Positions 35,701 to 43,444 of a stretch of 64,000 nucleotides of DNA are shown piece after piece (within the stretch, counting starts at the first letter, position 1; the number at the start of each line of letters is the position of its first letter). The position numbers and the translations under genes are program-made. The stretch lies in contig OY288153.1 in the NCBI GenBank assembly GCA_958439195.1, forward strand, positions 1 to 64,000, read 5' to 3'. The notes beneath the pieces were generated by a model, which was not told the DNA's origin, searched no databases, and worked only from the letters and a program-made list of their open reading frames with translations. This DNA comes from an uncultured Paracoccaceae bacterium. Lineage in GTDB: Bacteria > Pseudomonadota > Alphaproteobacteria > Rhodobacterales > Rhodobacteraceae.

Positions 35701-35938
35701 TCACCAGGATCTCCAGCGGCTCTGTCACCAGCTTCACGCCATCCTCGGCGCGCAGCCCCTGCGCCTGCACATGGATATCCACCAGCGGCACGGAAATCTG
35801 CGGCTCTTCCTCGCGCGGCAGCGACACCAGCGCCACCACCCCCGCCGCCAACGCCGCCAAAATGAACAAGGGCGTCAGGGCCGAGGCGATGAACGCCTTC
35901 GTCAGCCGCCCGGCAAGGCCCAGCTTTGCCTCACTCAT
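32747..35938 (-). CDS. RND family efflux transporter, inner-membrane permease
   Basis: A 1063-residue resistance-nodulation-division permease with the usual plan: one N-terminal helix, a large periplasmic loop (about 40-330), six helices including GILVDDAIVVIENIARH, a second periplasmic loop, and six more helices. It is closest in style to the proton-driven HAE-1/NFE-like group, without the metal-binding pattern of CzcA that I could recognise. Substrate is unknown. Start at MSEAKLG (35938), where ATGAGTGA overlaps the adaptor stop by 8 bp; the frame open upstream is unlikely. No outer-membrane factor gene is adjacent, so it must share one. Confidence 0.92.
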   Translation of the reverse strand: MSEAKLGLAGRLTKAFIASALTPLFILAALAAGVVALVSLPREEEPQISVPLVDIHVQAQGLRAEDGVKLVTEPLEILVKGINDVEHVYSQTRDDAVLVTARFEVGTRAEDAILRVHDKLRANMDRIPVGIPEPLVVGRGIDDVAILTLTLSGEDVTANDLTRVVRALQSEVAKTEDVGLTYIVGEAREAIRIAPDPERLALYGVTLQQLAGKVAQANRTLNTGKLRDQGGMVDLVAGETMTAPAEVANLLITARDGRPVYVADVAEVSFVPDTSDHIVSHLVKDADGVVQRSPAVTLAVAKRAGANAVVVAEEVLHRVHTLEGRIIPEGMTLTVTRDYGETANEKANELLFHLGLATVSIIALVWLAIGWREAVVVAIVIPVTILLTLFAAWIMGYTLNRVSLFALIFSIGILVDDAIVVIENIARHWGMKDARPRMQAAIDAVAEVGNPTIVATLTVVAALLPMLFVSGLMGPYMSPIPANASAAMIFSFFVAVIITPWLMMKIAGRMDVSAHGGEGHAGHSGGWLERGYAAVARPLLASKGRSLAFLLTTAALSFGSLAALYTRDVTVKLLPFDNKSELSVMIDLPEGASVEATDRVAQDVAAIVMQMEEVTSVQTHAGTPAPFNFNGLVRHTYLRAEPQLGEVAINLLPKAERNRASHAIALDIRERLAALAVPAGTVLKTVEPPPGPPVIATLLAEVYGPDAETRRAAAAQIRAAFEAVPFVVDVDDSFGVQAPRLRATISTDDLEFFGVQEQDVFDTIAALNGGQTVGYSHRGEGRYPIPLIVGRAKGDRVLDERFLTTPIPANVLPGARGVLELGDVIRVTEEASSYPVFRHNGREAEMVTAELAGDFEAPLYGMLAVAEAIEAQDWAEGTKPEISLHGQPEDESKVTLLWDGEWEVTFVTFRDMGAAFGVALLGIYILVVAQFGSFKLPLVILTPIPLTFLGIMLGHWLFSAPFSATSMIGFIALAGIIVRNSILLVDFIRHSTTGPVTVDVLIAAGAIRFKPILLTAVAAMIGAVVILADPIFQGLAISLLFGLLTSTLLTVLVIPAIYRVMRM

Positions 35939-36920
35939 GGCCCACCTCCGATGCCCCTGCATCAGCCAGCACCACATCCCCGGCCTGCAACCCGGTCAAC
36001 ACCTCGACCATCGCCACCCCATCAACCGCCACCCTTTCACCCGGCACCACGGCGCGCAGCCCCGCGCCCTCGACCGTCACGAAATCCACCCCGCCCCGCG
36101 TCACCAGCGCCGTTTTCGGCACCAGCAGCGCCGAACGCTCGCCCACGGGCAACCGCACCAAGACCCGCGCATCGACAAAGCGGTCCGACAGCCCCGCCAC
36201 CTCGACATCCGCCACCACGCGGCCATTCTCGATCAGCGGATAGACCTTGGCCAATCGCCCCTCGACCACGCCATCCGCCCCCTCGATCTGAATCGCATCC
36301 CCCTCAGACAGGTCTGCCGCGTGCCGCTCTGGCACCGCCAGCCGCAGAAAGATGCCGCCGCCGCCGATCTGCGCCACCGCCTCGCCCGGCATCACCACCG
36401 CGCCCTGCGCCACCGGCACATCCAGCACGCGGCCCGCCACCGGGGCCAGCACCGCGCCTTCGGCCGCCTGCTGCGCCACCACCTGCCGTTGGGCCTCCAG
36501 CGCTGCGATCTGGCCTGTCACCACATCCACCTGCGTCCGCAAGACATCCAGACGCTGCGCTGTCGTCACACCCTGTGCCAGCAATTCCTGCCCCCGCGTC
36601 AACTCCGTCTGCGCATTGGCCAGTTGCGCCGCCAGCGCCTGCCCCTGCGCCTCCAGCGCGGCCAGTTGAAAGCCCAGCTTTTCATCCACAATTTCGGCCA
36701 GCACATCGCCCTGCGCCACGCTGTCCCCTTCGGCCACCGTCATCGACACCAGCGTGCCACCCAGCCGCGCCCGCGCCGGAATACGGTCCCGCGCCTCGAT
36801 CCGGCCATAGACGGCCTTCCATTCGGTCAAACTGACAGGGGCAAGCGTCACGGTCTCTGCGAAGGCCGGGGACACGCCCAACAGCAGAACGATCAAAGCG
36901 GCGGCAGTTATCGGGCGCAT
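35931..36920 (-). CDS. RND efflux periplasmic adaptor (HlyD/MFP family)
   Basis: A 329-residue periplasmic adaptor. Residues 1-21 are a signal peptide (LIVLLLGVSPAFAE). Then the lipoyl half-motif (GGTLVSMTVAEGDSVAQGDVLAEI), an alpha-hairpin coiled coil (about 75-140), the second lipoyl half (GAVLAPVAGRVLDVPVAQGAVVMPGE) and beta-barrel. It has no lipobox Cys. It connects the RND permease to an outer-membrane channel. GGAGAAGCACC precedes the ATG at 36920. It is the first gene of the pump operon; its promoter region holds a palindrome at 36969-36988. Confidence 0.9.
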   Translation of the reverse strand: MRPITAAALIVLLLGVSPAFAETVTLAPVSLTEWKAVYGRIEARDRIPARARLGGTLVSMTVAEGDSVAQGDVLAEIVDEKLGFQLAALEAQGQALAAQLANAQTELTRGQELLAQGVTTAQRLDVLRTQVDVVTGQIAALEAQRQVVAQQAAEGAVLAPVAGRVLDVPVAQGAVVMPGEAVAQIGGGGIFLRLAVPERHAADLSEGDAIQIEGADGVVEGRLAKVYPLIENGRVVADVEVAGLSDRFVDARVLVRLPVGERSALLVPKTALVTRGGVDFVTVEGAGLRAVVPGERVAVDGVAMVEVLTGLQAGDVVLADAGASEVGHE

Positions 36921-36968
36921 GGTGCTTCTCCAACAGAGGACGGGGCACAGGTAGCCTGAGTTTAACAA

Positions 36969-36988
36969 ACATTCAATACTATGAATGT
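36969..36988. promoter_or_regulatory. 7-6-7 palindrome, candidate operator between pump and lacI genes
   Basis: ACATTCA-ATACTA-TGAATGT is a perfect inverted repeat in an AT-rich stretch 49 bp upstream of the adaptor ATG. It abuts a TATAAT (36988-36993) pointing toward the lacI-type gene. Its form recalls operators of TetR-type efflux repressors. No tetR gene is adjacent. Confidence 0.55.
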
Positions 36989-37072
36989 ATAATTCACCCA
37001 TCCCATCCCGTGACAGCCTTGCCCTTCCGGCAGAGGCAGCTAGACAGAACAACAGAACGGGGGATGCCCGCC

Positions 37073-38098
37073 ATGACCAAGATCAAGGACATCGCCGCCC
37101 GCGCCGGGGCCTCTATCGCCACGGTATCGCGCGTGGTGAACGGATCAGGCTATGTCAGCGCCGAAATGCGCGCCCGGATCGAGGCGGCGGTGGCCGATCT
37201 TGACTATCGCCCCAACGCCGGGGCGCGGATGATGCGGTCGGGCAACAGCCGGATGGTGGGCGTGCTGCTGCCCGCGCTGGATGTGCATTTCTTTGGCATT
37301 CTCGCCCATACCGTGGAACAGGCGCTCTTCGCGCGCGGCTATCAGGCGATGATCTGCTCTACCGCCGAAAGCCCGGAACACGAGGCCGCCTATATATCCG
37401 CCATGCTGGCCCAACAGGTGGATGGCGTGATCCTTGCCGCCGTCACCACCGATGCTGCCGCAGACCGGGCGGGCGATCAGGCTGGCATTGCCCGACTGCG
37501 CGCCGCAAGGGTGCCGATCGTGGCGGTGGACCGCGCGTTGGCAGGCACCGAAACGGTTGCCGCCGACCACCACGCCGGGGGCCGGATGCTGGCGCATCAC
37601 CTGCTGGACCTTGGCCATCGGGCCATCGGCGTGATCGGCGCGCCGGACCATTCCGCCCCGGTGCAGGATCGGCTTGCCGGGATCACGGCCGAACTGGCAA
37701 GGGCCGGGCTGGCCCCCGTCGCCGTTCACCTTGGCCCCGAACACAGCTTCGAGGCGTGCCGCAGCCTTGCCGACGCCCTTCTGTCCGCAGTCACCCCCAC
37801 CGCCCTGATCGGCATTTCGGACATGGCCGCCATCGGCGCGCTGCATGCGGCCGTTGGGCGTGGCCTTGCGGTGCCGGGGGAACTGTCCGTCATCGGCTTT
37901 GATGACCTGCCCGCCGCACGCTATACCATCCCGCAACTGACCACCGTCGCCCAACCGATCCGCCAGATCGGTCAATCGGCTGTGGATCGCCTTGTCGCCC
38001 TGATGCGCGGCGAACCCCCGCCCCCGCCGCCCGATCTGACCCTGACCCTGATCCAACGCGGCACGACCGCGGCAAGGGGGGCCGCAGCCCCCCCTTGA
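37073..38098 (+). CDS. LacI family transcriptional regulator
   Basis: A 341-residue LacI regulator. The helix-turn-helix and hinge are in residues 1-60 (TKIKDIAARAGASIATVSRVVNG, YRPNAGARMMRSG). The sugar-binding domain follows (MVGVLLPALDVHFFG, VPIVAVDR, DLGHRAIGVIG, ELSVIGFDDLP). Start at 37073, where GGGGG sits 9 nt upstream; an ATG three codons earlier is possible. The aldolase-oxidoreductase-kinase operon converges on it, and a LacI-type palindrome lies upstream of that operon, so it is the likely target. The divergent pump is a less usual target. Confidence 0.9.
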   Translation: MTKIKDIAARAGASIATVSRVVNGSGYVSAEMRARIEAAVADLDYRPNAGARMMRSGNSRMVGVLLPALDVHFFGILAHTVEQALFARGYQAMICSTAESPEHEAAYISAMLAQQVDGVILAAVTTDAAADRAGDQAGIARLRAARVPIVAVDRALAGTETVAADHHAGGRMLAHHLLDLGHRAIGVIGAPDHSAPVQDRLAGITAELARAGLAPVAVHLGPEHSFEACRSLADALLSAVTPTALIGISDMAAIGALHAAVGRGLAVPGELSVIGFDDLPAARYTIPQLTTVAQPIRQIGQSAVDRLVALMRGEPPPPPPDLTLTLIQRGTTAARGAAAPP

Positions 38099-38160
38099 CC
38101 CCCCCCTTCACCCCGCAGGCCTTCCATCACAAGCGGACTGCCTTTGGCAGGTGTGGATTT

Positions 38161-38182
38161 GGGTATTTGGGCCAAGATGAAA
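38161..38182 (-). repeat. single REP-like element
   Basis: GGGTATTTGG-GCCAAGATGAAA reads on the plus strand, i.e. the element is in the minus-strand orientation. It lies between the convergent ends of the lacI and PfkB kinase genes. Confidence 0.7.
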
Positions 38183-38249
38183 CACAAGGCGCATCTCCAC
38201 GCCCCAGTTATGGGGTGGGGTCGTGACCATGAGGCGTTGCCCCGCGCGC

Positions 38250-39239
38250 TCAGGCCAAAAGCGCGGTCAAGGGCGGGATCGCCCCGGTGGCGGTGGCCCC
38301 CCCCAGACAGGCCGCCGCCGCGCGATGGCCCAGCCGAAGGCAGGCGGGAATATCCCACGCCTCATGCAGCCCATAAATGCAGCCCGCGGCAAAGGCATCG
38401 CCTGCACCGACCGGGCTGACCACCTGTTCCGGCGGCACGGGATCAGGGCGCACCACGGTTATCCGCCCCCCCGCCCCCAGCCACAGACCCAGCGCCGGGG
38501 TATGGATCACAACCTGCCCCGCCCCACCCGCCTGCAACTGCCGCGCCGCAGCGGTGATGCCCGCCTGATCCTCTGGCCCGCCCATCGCCAGCCCGGTTGC
38601 GCGCGCGGCCTCACTCTCGTTCAGGAACAGCACGTCGACATGGGGCAGCGCCGCCTCGACGGTCGGGCGAAAGGCGGGACCATCCGTCGATACCAGATCA
38701 ACCACCGTCATCATCCCCGCCGCCCGCGCCCGTGCCAGAACCCGCGCCGCGCCCGTTGCGCCATCGATGACCCTATCCAGCCGCCCCAGCAGGTTGACGT
38801 AGCCAAGGTAGAACACCCGCGCGCCCGCCCCTGCCACCGCCTCAACGGCGATGTCGGCCTCATCCAGCAGGTCATTCGTGCCGGGATGGTAAAAGAAGGT
38901 CCGGCTGTCACCGGGCAGGTTCATCACATGGGTATGGGCCGTGGGCGCGCCGTCGGTTTCCGCCAGATGTGTGCCATCCGCCCCCGCCGTTGCAACCGCA
39001 CGGCGCACGGTGGCGGCATGACGATCTGCCCCGACCAATCCCATCGCCCACAAGGGAAGCCCGGCCTGAAACGCCGCCAGCGTCAACAGCACATTCGCCG
39101 CCCCGCCGCCGGTCCCCTCTACCTCATCGGTGATCCGCACCAGATCGCTTTTGGCAGGCCAGGCCTCGATCGTGTGGACGATGTCCACGATCCAGTTCCC
39201 GGCACAGGCGACGCCGTGGCGTTCCCTGACCGGGGCCAT
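38250..39239 (-). CDS. PfkB family carbohydrate kinase
   Basis: A 329-residue ribokinase-fold sugar kinase. The N-terminal substrate motif is EGTGGGAANVLLTLA, and the C-terminal ATP/anion-hole motif VSPVGAGDAFAAGC carries the catalytic Asp near residue 280. The sugar is unknown. The start ATG (39239) shares its A with the TGA of the oxidoreductase frame that continues after the frameshift (TGATG), which places it third in the operon aldolase, oxidoreductase, kinase. An in-frame TTG one codon earlier is ignored. Confidence 0.88.
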   Translation of the reverse strand: MAPVRERHGVACAGNWIVDIVHTIEAWPAKSDLVRITDEVEGTGGGAANVLLTLAAFQAGLPLWAMGLVGADRHAATVRRAVATAGADGTHLAETDGAPTAHTHVMNLPGDSRTFFYHPGTNDLLDEADIAVEAVAGAGARVFYLGYVNLLGRLDRVIDGATGAARVLARARAAGMMTVVDLVSTDGPAFRPTVEAALPHVDVLFLNESEAARATGLAMGGPEDQAGITAAARQLQAGGAGQVVIHTPALGLWLGAGGRITVVRPDPVPPEQVVSPVGAGDAFAAGCIYGLHEAWDIPACLRLGHRAAAACLGGATATGAIPPLTALLA

Positions 39240-40377
39240 CAATAGGATACCTCGACCGCCTGCCCGCTGATCCCTGCCTGCAAGGCCGCCGTCAGCACCG
39301 CATGATGCGCCGCCGCTTCCTGCGGTGTGGCACAGGGAAAGCCTCGCGCATCGCCACCGGTCAGTTCATCGACAAAGGCCGCCCACATCTGCTGGATCGC
39401 GTCGGTAAAGCCGAATTCGAAAATCCCCCCGTGATTGCGCCGAACAGCGGCGTATAGCCCAAATCCTCTGTCACCCAGCCCTGCGCCCCGCCGGGTTCAT
39501 AACGCATGCAAGACCATTGCCGCGGGTTCTTGGTGGTGAAAAAGGCCGATCCCCGCATCCCCAGCACCCGGATCGACCAGGTATTCGCCTCGCCCGGCGC
39601 AATCCGCCAAGTCTTCAGCACCATGGGGAAATCGCCCCCCTTATCTGGAACCGTGGCCGTGATCGTCGCATTGTCCCAGGTATCACAGGTGGCCCGCCCG
39701 CCCTTGCCATCGGGTCGCGTCTCCACCCGCTTTACCAGACTTGCCGTCACCCGAGCAGGCCGCCACCCCAGCCGAAGCGGCACATGCAGCACATGCATCC
39801 CCAGATCGCCCATGCAGCCGTAATCGCCATTCACCCCCGCCATCCGCTTCCAATTGATCGGCTTGTCGGGGTTGATGTCGGACGAATGCAGAAAACACGC
39901 CTCGACCTCCAGCACCGGTCCCACGGCACCAGACCGAACGAACTCCACCACCTTCTGCGCACCGGGATAGAAGGGCATCTCGGATGAACAGCGCACCATC
40001 AGATCGGGCCGCGCGGCAATCGCTGCCATGATGGCCCGGTTCTGCGCCAGATCCATGCCGAACGGCTTTTCCCCCAGCAGATGTTTTCCCGCCGCCAGAA
40101 TGGCGGGGTAGATCTCGGCATGCAGGACATGGGGCACCGCGCAATAGACCGCCTCCACCTCCGGGTTCGCCAGCAAGTCGCGGTAATCCGTCGTCACCTG
40201 CATTGCGCCCAGCGCATCGGTGAACCAGCCCATCAGTGCGGGGTTCGTGTCACACACCGCCACGATCCGCGGCTTTGCCTTCATCCCCGTCAGATGCATC
40301 CACCGCGCCGCCGCGCTGGCGAATTCCCGCCCCATCAGGCCACAGCCAATGATCCCGAACCGCACCTCGCGCATCAT
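39239..40377 (-). pseudogene. Gfo/Idh/MocA family oxidoreductase, frameshifted near its 3' end
   Basis: The intact part starts MMREVRFGIIGCGLMGREFA (NAD-binding) and has the catalytic GEKPFGMDLA. The frame then runs through a G6 tract (plus-strand C6 at 39425-39430) and after 20-odd unrelated residues stops at 39361. In the -1 frame the family sequence resumes at once: GGIFEFGFTDAIQQMWAAFV, then DELTGGD, PQEAAAHHAVL and GQAVEVSY, ending at a TGA at 39239-39241 coupled to the kinase start. One extra G would give a normal 379-residue protein. It may be a sequencing error, a real mutation, or slippage. The start overlaps the aldolase stop by 4 nt. Confidence 0.85.
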
Positions 40378-41204
40378 TTAGCCCCGATCATGGCCAGCGC
40401 CACATCGGGCGCGGCCCCGTCATGCACCACCGCCATCAAGGCCCGCGTCATCCCCGCCGGATCGGGATGCTGGATGACGTTGCGCCCATAGACGATGCCC
40501 TTCGCCCCTTGCCGCATCAATTCCGCCGTGCGCGACAAAATCTTGGCATCCGACACCCGCCCGCCGCCGCGCACCAGAACGGGCAACCCTTGGGCAATCT
40601 CGATCACCCGGTGGTATTCCGACACATCCGAACAGGGATCGGCCTTGATGATATCCGCGCCCAGTTCCGCCGCCTGCCGGACCAGCGGCAGGATCTTGTC
40701 GATATCCCCATCCACCATATAACCGCCCTTGGCATTGTCCTGCATGACCAGCGGCTCCACCATCAGGGGCATCCCCATGATCTCGCATTCCCGCTTCAGG
40801 CTGTTCACGTTGCGCACGCAGGCACGGTAAACTTCGGGCTGATCCGGCAGCAGCAGCAGGTTCACCACCACGCAGGCCGCATCCAGCACCATACCCTGCT
40901 CCACCGCCCTGTCGATCACCTCGGAAAACAGCGCCCTTGGCAGCGGCGTGCCATAGACATTGGCGATATCCGTGCGCAGCACCAAAGCGGGCCGATCCTT
41001 GCCGGGGATCGCCTGCAACAGCGGCGCGGTGCCGGGTGGCAACTGGATCGCATCGGGCCTTGCCGCCGCCACGGTGCGGATCGCCGCCCCCATATCCTCG
41101 ATCCCGCCAAGGAAGCTGCGTTCGTTGAACATGCCGTGGTCAATCGCCACGTCAAAACAATGGCCCGAAGGCGCGAAAAGGCGGTTCATCCGGGCGGCTT
41201 TCAT
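40374..41204 (-). CDS. class I aldolase of the LsrF/LacD/FbaB type
   Basis: A 276-residue TIM-barrel class I aldolase. The Schiff-base lysine is Lys187 in GADIIKADPCSD; CFDVAIDHGM at the N-terminus and GLPVLVRGGGRV, GIVYGRNVIQH near the C-terminus complete the active site. The group includes tagatose-bisphosphate aldolase, LsrF and sulfofructose-phosphate aldolase, so a phosphorylated ketose made by the PfkB kinase is the likely substrate. It is the first gene of the operon; its promoter region has a perfect LacI-type palindrome 27 bp before the ATG. Confidence 0.85.
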   Translation of the reverse strand: MKAARMNRLFAPSGHCFDVAIDHGMFNERSFLGGIEDMGAAIRTVAAARPDAIQLPPGTAPLLQAIPGKDRPALVLRTDIANVYGTPLPRALFSEVIDRAVEQGMVLDAACVVVNLLLLPDQPEVYRACVRNVNSLKRECEIMGMPLMVEPLVMQDNAKGGYMVDGDIDKILPLVRQAAELGADIIKADPCSDVSEYHRVIEIAQGLPVLVRGGGRVSDAKILSRTAELMRQGAKGIVYGRNVIQHPDPAGMTRALMAVVHDGAAPDVALAMIGAK

Positions 41205-41230
41205 CAGCTTTCAATCCTTGCTGGCAAATA

Positions 41231-41244
41231 TGGAAACGTTTCCA
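41231..41244. promoter_or_regulatory. LacI-type operator upstream of the aldolase operon
   Basis: TGGAAACGTTTCCA is a perfect 14-bp palindrome with the central CG typical of LacI/GalR operators. It lies 27 bp upstream of the aldolase ATG, in the likely core promoter, so binding would repress. The LacI gene at 37073 is the obvious candidate regulator. Confidence 0.75.
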
Positions 41245-41343
41245 CAAGCCTAGCCCAGCCCCGCCCCCCAATCAAGTGCGCCGTTCCGAAACGGCGTCCA
41301 AACGCCCCTTGCCAAGGCCGCGTTTCCGCAACACCCTTGCCTG

Positions 41344-42126
41344 ATGGAGAGCATCGAACTCATCCGCCTTGTGGCCTTTCTCGGCACGCTTGCCGCAATG
41401 GCGCTGTGGGAATGCGTCGCCCCTGACCGCCGCGCCGAAATTCCGCGCCTGATCCGCTGGACCAACAACCTGGCCCTTGTCGCCATCGACACCGCGCTTG
41501 TCCGCCTGCTGATCCCGGTCCTGCCTGTCACCGCAGCCACTTGGGCCACGGCACAGGGCTGGGGTCTCCTTTCCCCTTTGCCGCTCTGGCTGTCGGTCCC
41601 CATCGCCTTCCTGCTGCTCGATCTGTTGATCTGGGGCCAGCACATCCTGATGCACCACATCCCTGCCCTCTGGCGGCTGCACCGGATGCACCATTCCGAC
41701 ACCCACCTCGATGCCTCGACCGGCCTGCGCTTTCACCCGCTGGAAATCCTGCTCTCCACCCTCATCAAGATCGCCGCCGTGATCGCCCTCGGCGCCCCTG
41801 CCCTTGCCGTCATCGCGTTCGAGATCGCGCTGAACGCCACATCGCTTTTCACCCACACCAATATCCGCCTGCCCGACCGAACGGAATCCGTGCTGCGCCG
41901 CCTGATCGTCACCCCCGCACTGCACCGCATCCACCATTCCATCCGCCCCGAAGAAACCAACAGCAATTACGGCTTTACCCTGTCGCTGTGGGATCGGGCC
42001 TTCGGCACCTTTCGCCCCGCGCCAAAAGGTGATCCGCAGACCATGCCGCTGGGCATCGAAACCTTCCGCTCGCGGCGCGAGGCGTGGCTGGACCGGCTTT
42101 TGACCCAACCCTTGCGCAACCGGTGA
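41344..42126 (+). CDS. sterol desaturase / fatty acid hydroxylase family membrane protein
   Basis: A 260-residue di-iron membrane hydroxylase. The histidine clusters are HILMHH, HRMHHSDTHLD and HRIHHS, in the order and spacing of the family, within four or so membrane helices. In bacteria these enzymes hydroxylate or desaturate lipids, carotenoids or hopanoids; the substrate here is unknown. The C-terminal part NSNYGFTLSLWDRAFGTFR is highly characteristic. It stands alone between the aldolase operon promoter and the fasciclin gene. Confidence 0.88.
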   Translation: MESIELIRLVAFLGTLAAMALWECVAPDRRAEIPRLIRWTNNLALVAIDTALVRLLIPVLPVTAATWATAQGWGLLSPLPLWLSVPIAFLLLDLLIWGQHILMHHIPALWRLHRMHHSDTHLDASTGLRFHPLEILLSTLIKIAAVIALGAPALAVIAFEIALNATSLFTHTNIRLPDRTESVLRRLIVTPALHRIHHSIRPEETNSNYGFTLSLWDRAFGTFRPAPKGDPQTMPLGIETFRSRREAWLDRLLTQPLRNR

Positions 42127-42150
42127 AACTTTTTGCCGGATGGCCCCGTA
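42124..42150 (+). promoter_or_regulatory. possible ECF-sigma promoter of the fasciclin gene
   Basis: TGAAAC (42124-42129) and CGTA (42147-42150) are separated by 17 bp, like alphaproteobacterial ECF-sigma promoters with an AAC -35 core and a CGT -10 core. It starts inside the stop codon of the upstream gene and lies 46 bp before the fasciclin ATG. Confidence 0.3.
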
Positions 42151-42195
42151 GGTCTGGACACAGGCGAAGACGTCGCCCCAACCCCGGAGGAAACC

Positions 42196-42747
42196 ATGCT
42201 CAAGACCACAATCCGCACCCTTGCCCTGACCACCCTGCTTGCCCTGCCCGCGATGGCACAGGAAAATCCGATGGTCGGCGGTGCGCCGATGTTTGCCGAC
42301 AAGAACATCGTTGAAAACGCCGTCAACTCCAAGGATCACACCACGCTTGTTGCCGCCGTTCAGGCCGCCGGTCTGGTGGAAACCCTGCAATCCCCCGGCC
42401 CGTTCACCGTCTTTGCCCCGGTGAACGATGCCTTCGCCGCGCTGCCCGCAGGCACTGTCGACACCCTTCTGAAGCCGGAAAACAAGGGCATGCTGACCAA
42501 GGTGCTGACCGCCCATGTCGTGGCAGGCAAGCTGTCGGGCGCAGAGATCATGCGCCGCGCCCGCAATTCATCGGATGGCTTCTACCACATGCAAACCGTG
42601 TCGGGCGACGCGCTGTCGGCCCAGGTCAAGGGCCGCAACCTGTATCTGATCGACGAAAGCGGCAATGCAAGCCAGGTGACCATCGCCGATGTGAACCAGT
42701 CCAACGGCGTGATCCACGTCGTGAACGCGGTTCTTGTTCCGAAGTGA
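42196..42747 (+). CDS. exported fasciclin (FAS1) domain protein
   Basis: A 183-residue protein with a signal peptide (residues 1-21, cut near AMAQ) and one FAS1 domain: NIVENAVNSKDHTTLVAAVQAAG, PGPFTVFAPVNDAF (the H1 motif region), VLTAHVVAGKLS and GVIHVVNAVLVPK (H2). FAS1 proteins mediate adhesion or stress-related surface functions. The ribosome site GGAGG is 6 nt before the ATG. A clear terminator follows the gene. Confidence 0.9.
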   Translation: MLKTTIRTLALTTLLALPAMAQENPMVGGAPMFADKNIVENAVNSKDHTTLVAAVQAAGLVETLQSPGPFTVFAPVNDAFAALPAGTVDTLLKPENKGMLTKVLTAHVVAGKLSGAEIMRRARNSSDGFYHMQTVSGDALSAQVKGRNLYLIDESGNASQVTIADVNQSNGVIHVVNAVLVPK

Positions 42748-42777
42748 TCGGCAGCACCTGACCGGCCTGAAACGACA

Positions 42778-42802
42778 ACGGCCCGCCAATGGCGGGCCGT
42801 TT
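42778..42802. terminator. intrinsic terminator after the fasciclin gene
   Basis: ACGGCCCGCC (42778-42787) pairs with GGCGGGCCGT (42791-42800), loop AAT, followed by TT. It sits between the convergent fasciclin and irr genes and may serve both strands. Confidence 0.75.
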
Positions 42803-42836
42803 GCTGTCGGGCGGGGATCACCCCGCCACGCCCAGA

Positions 42837-43253
42837 TCACACCCGTTTCAGCCGGATCACCACATCCACGCGCGACACCTGCATGCCATCGGGCGCCTCA
42901 GGCAACCCCTCGATCCGCAGTGTGTCGGCGGGCGCATCGCTTAACGTGGCGCTATCCTCCCAATAGAAATGCGGGTGGTCATCCATGCGCGTGTCGAAAT
43001 AGCTTTTCGATCCGTCGACCACGACCTCGTTCATCAACCCCGCTTCGCAAAACGCGCGCAGCGTGTTGTAGACGGTCGCCAACGACACCTTCTCGCCCGC
43101 CTGATCGGCCAGCGCGAACAGGCTTTCCGCCGTCACATGCCGGTCCTCACCATCGCCCACCAACAGCGCGGCAAGGGCAAGCCGCTGCCGCGTCGGGCGC
43201 AATCCGCCCCGCGACAACCACTCTGTCCCCCGATCCTGTGCCGTCAGCATCAT
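42837..43253 (-). CDS. irr: iron response regulator Irr (Fur family)
   Basis: A 138-residue Fur-family regulator of the Irr type: GGLRPTRQRLALAALLVG, RHVTAESLFALAD, VSLATVYNTLRAFCEAGL, and the metal region DTRMDDHPHFYWED. Irr controls haem and iron genes in Alphaproteobacteria and responds to haem. The N-terminal GCPWHD haem motif of Bradyrhizobium is absent, and only HPH is present where that protein has HHH, so haem control may differ. The start ATG-ATG at 43253 has AGGAA 7 nt upstream; the open frame extends 30 codons further. Divergent fabA next door is the usual Rhodobacteraceae arrangement. Confidence 0.88.
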   Translation of the reverse strand: MMLTAQDRGTEWLSRGGLRPTRQRLALAALLVGDGEDRHVTAESLFALADQAGEKVSLATVYNTLRAFCEAGLMNEVVVDGSKSYFDTRMDDHPHFYWEDSATLSDAPADTLRIEGLPEAPDGMQVSRVDVVIRLKRV

Positions 43254-43444
43254 GCGCTGTTCCTGCAATTCCTGTCTGTTCCGCTCAACATATACGGCAT
43301 CGACCGCTGAAGATACAAATGAAAACAGGTCGCAGCCCGTCACACTACGTTCATAAGGGCCGCCGATCCCGGCACCCTTGCCCTTGCTTCCCCGCCGATG
43401 CTACACGGATTGCGGAACAAAAGACAAAACGGGAACCGCATCGC

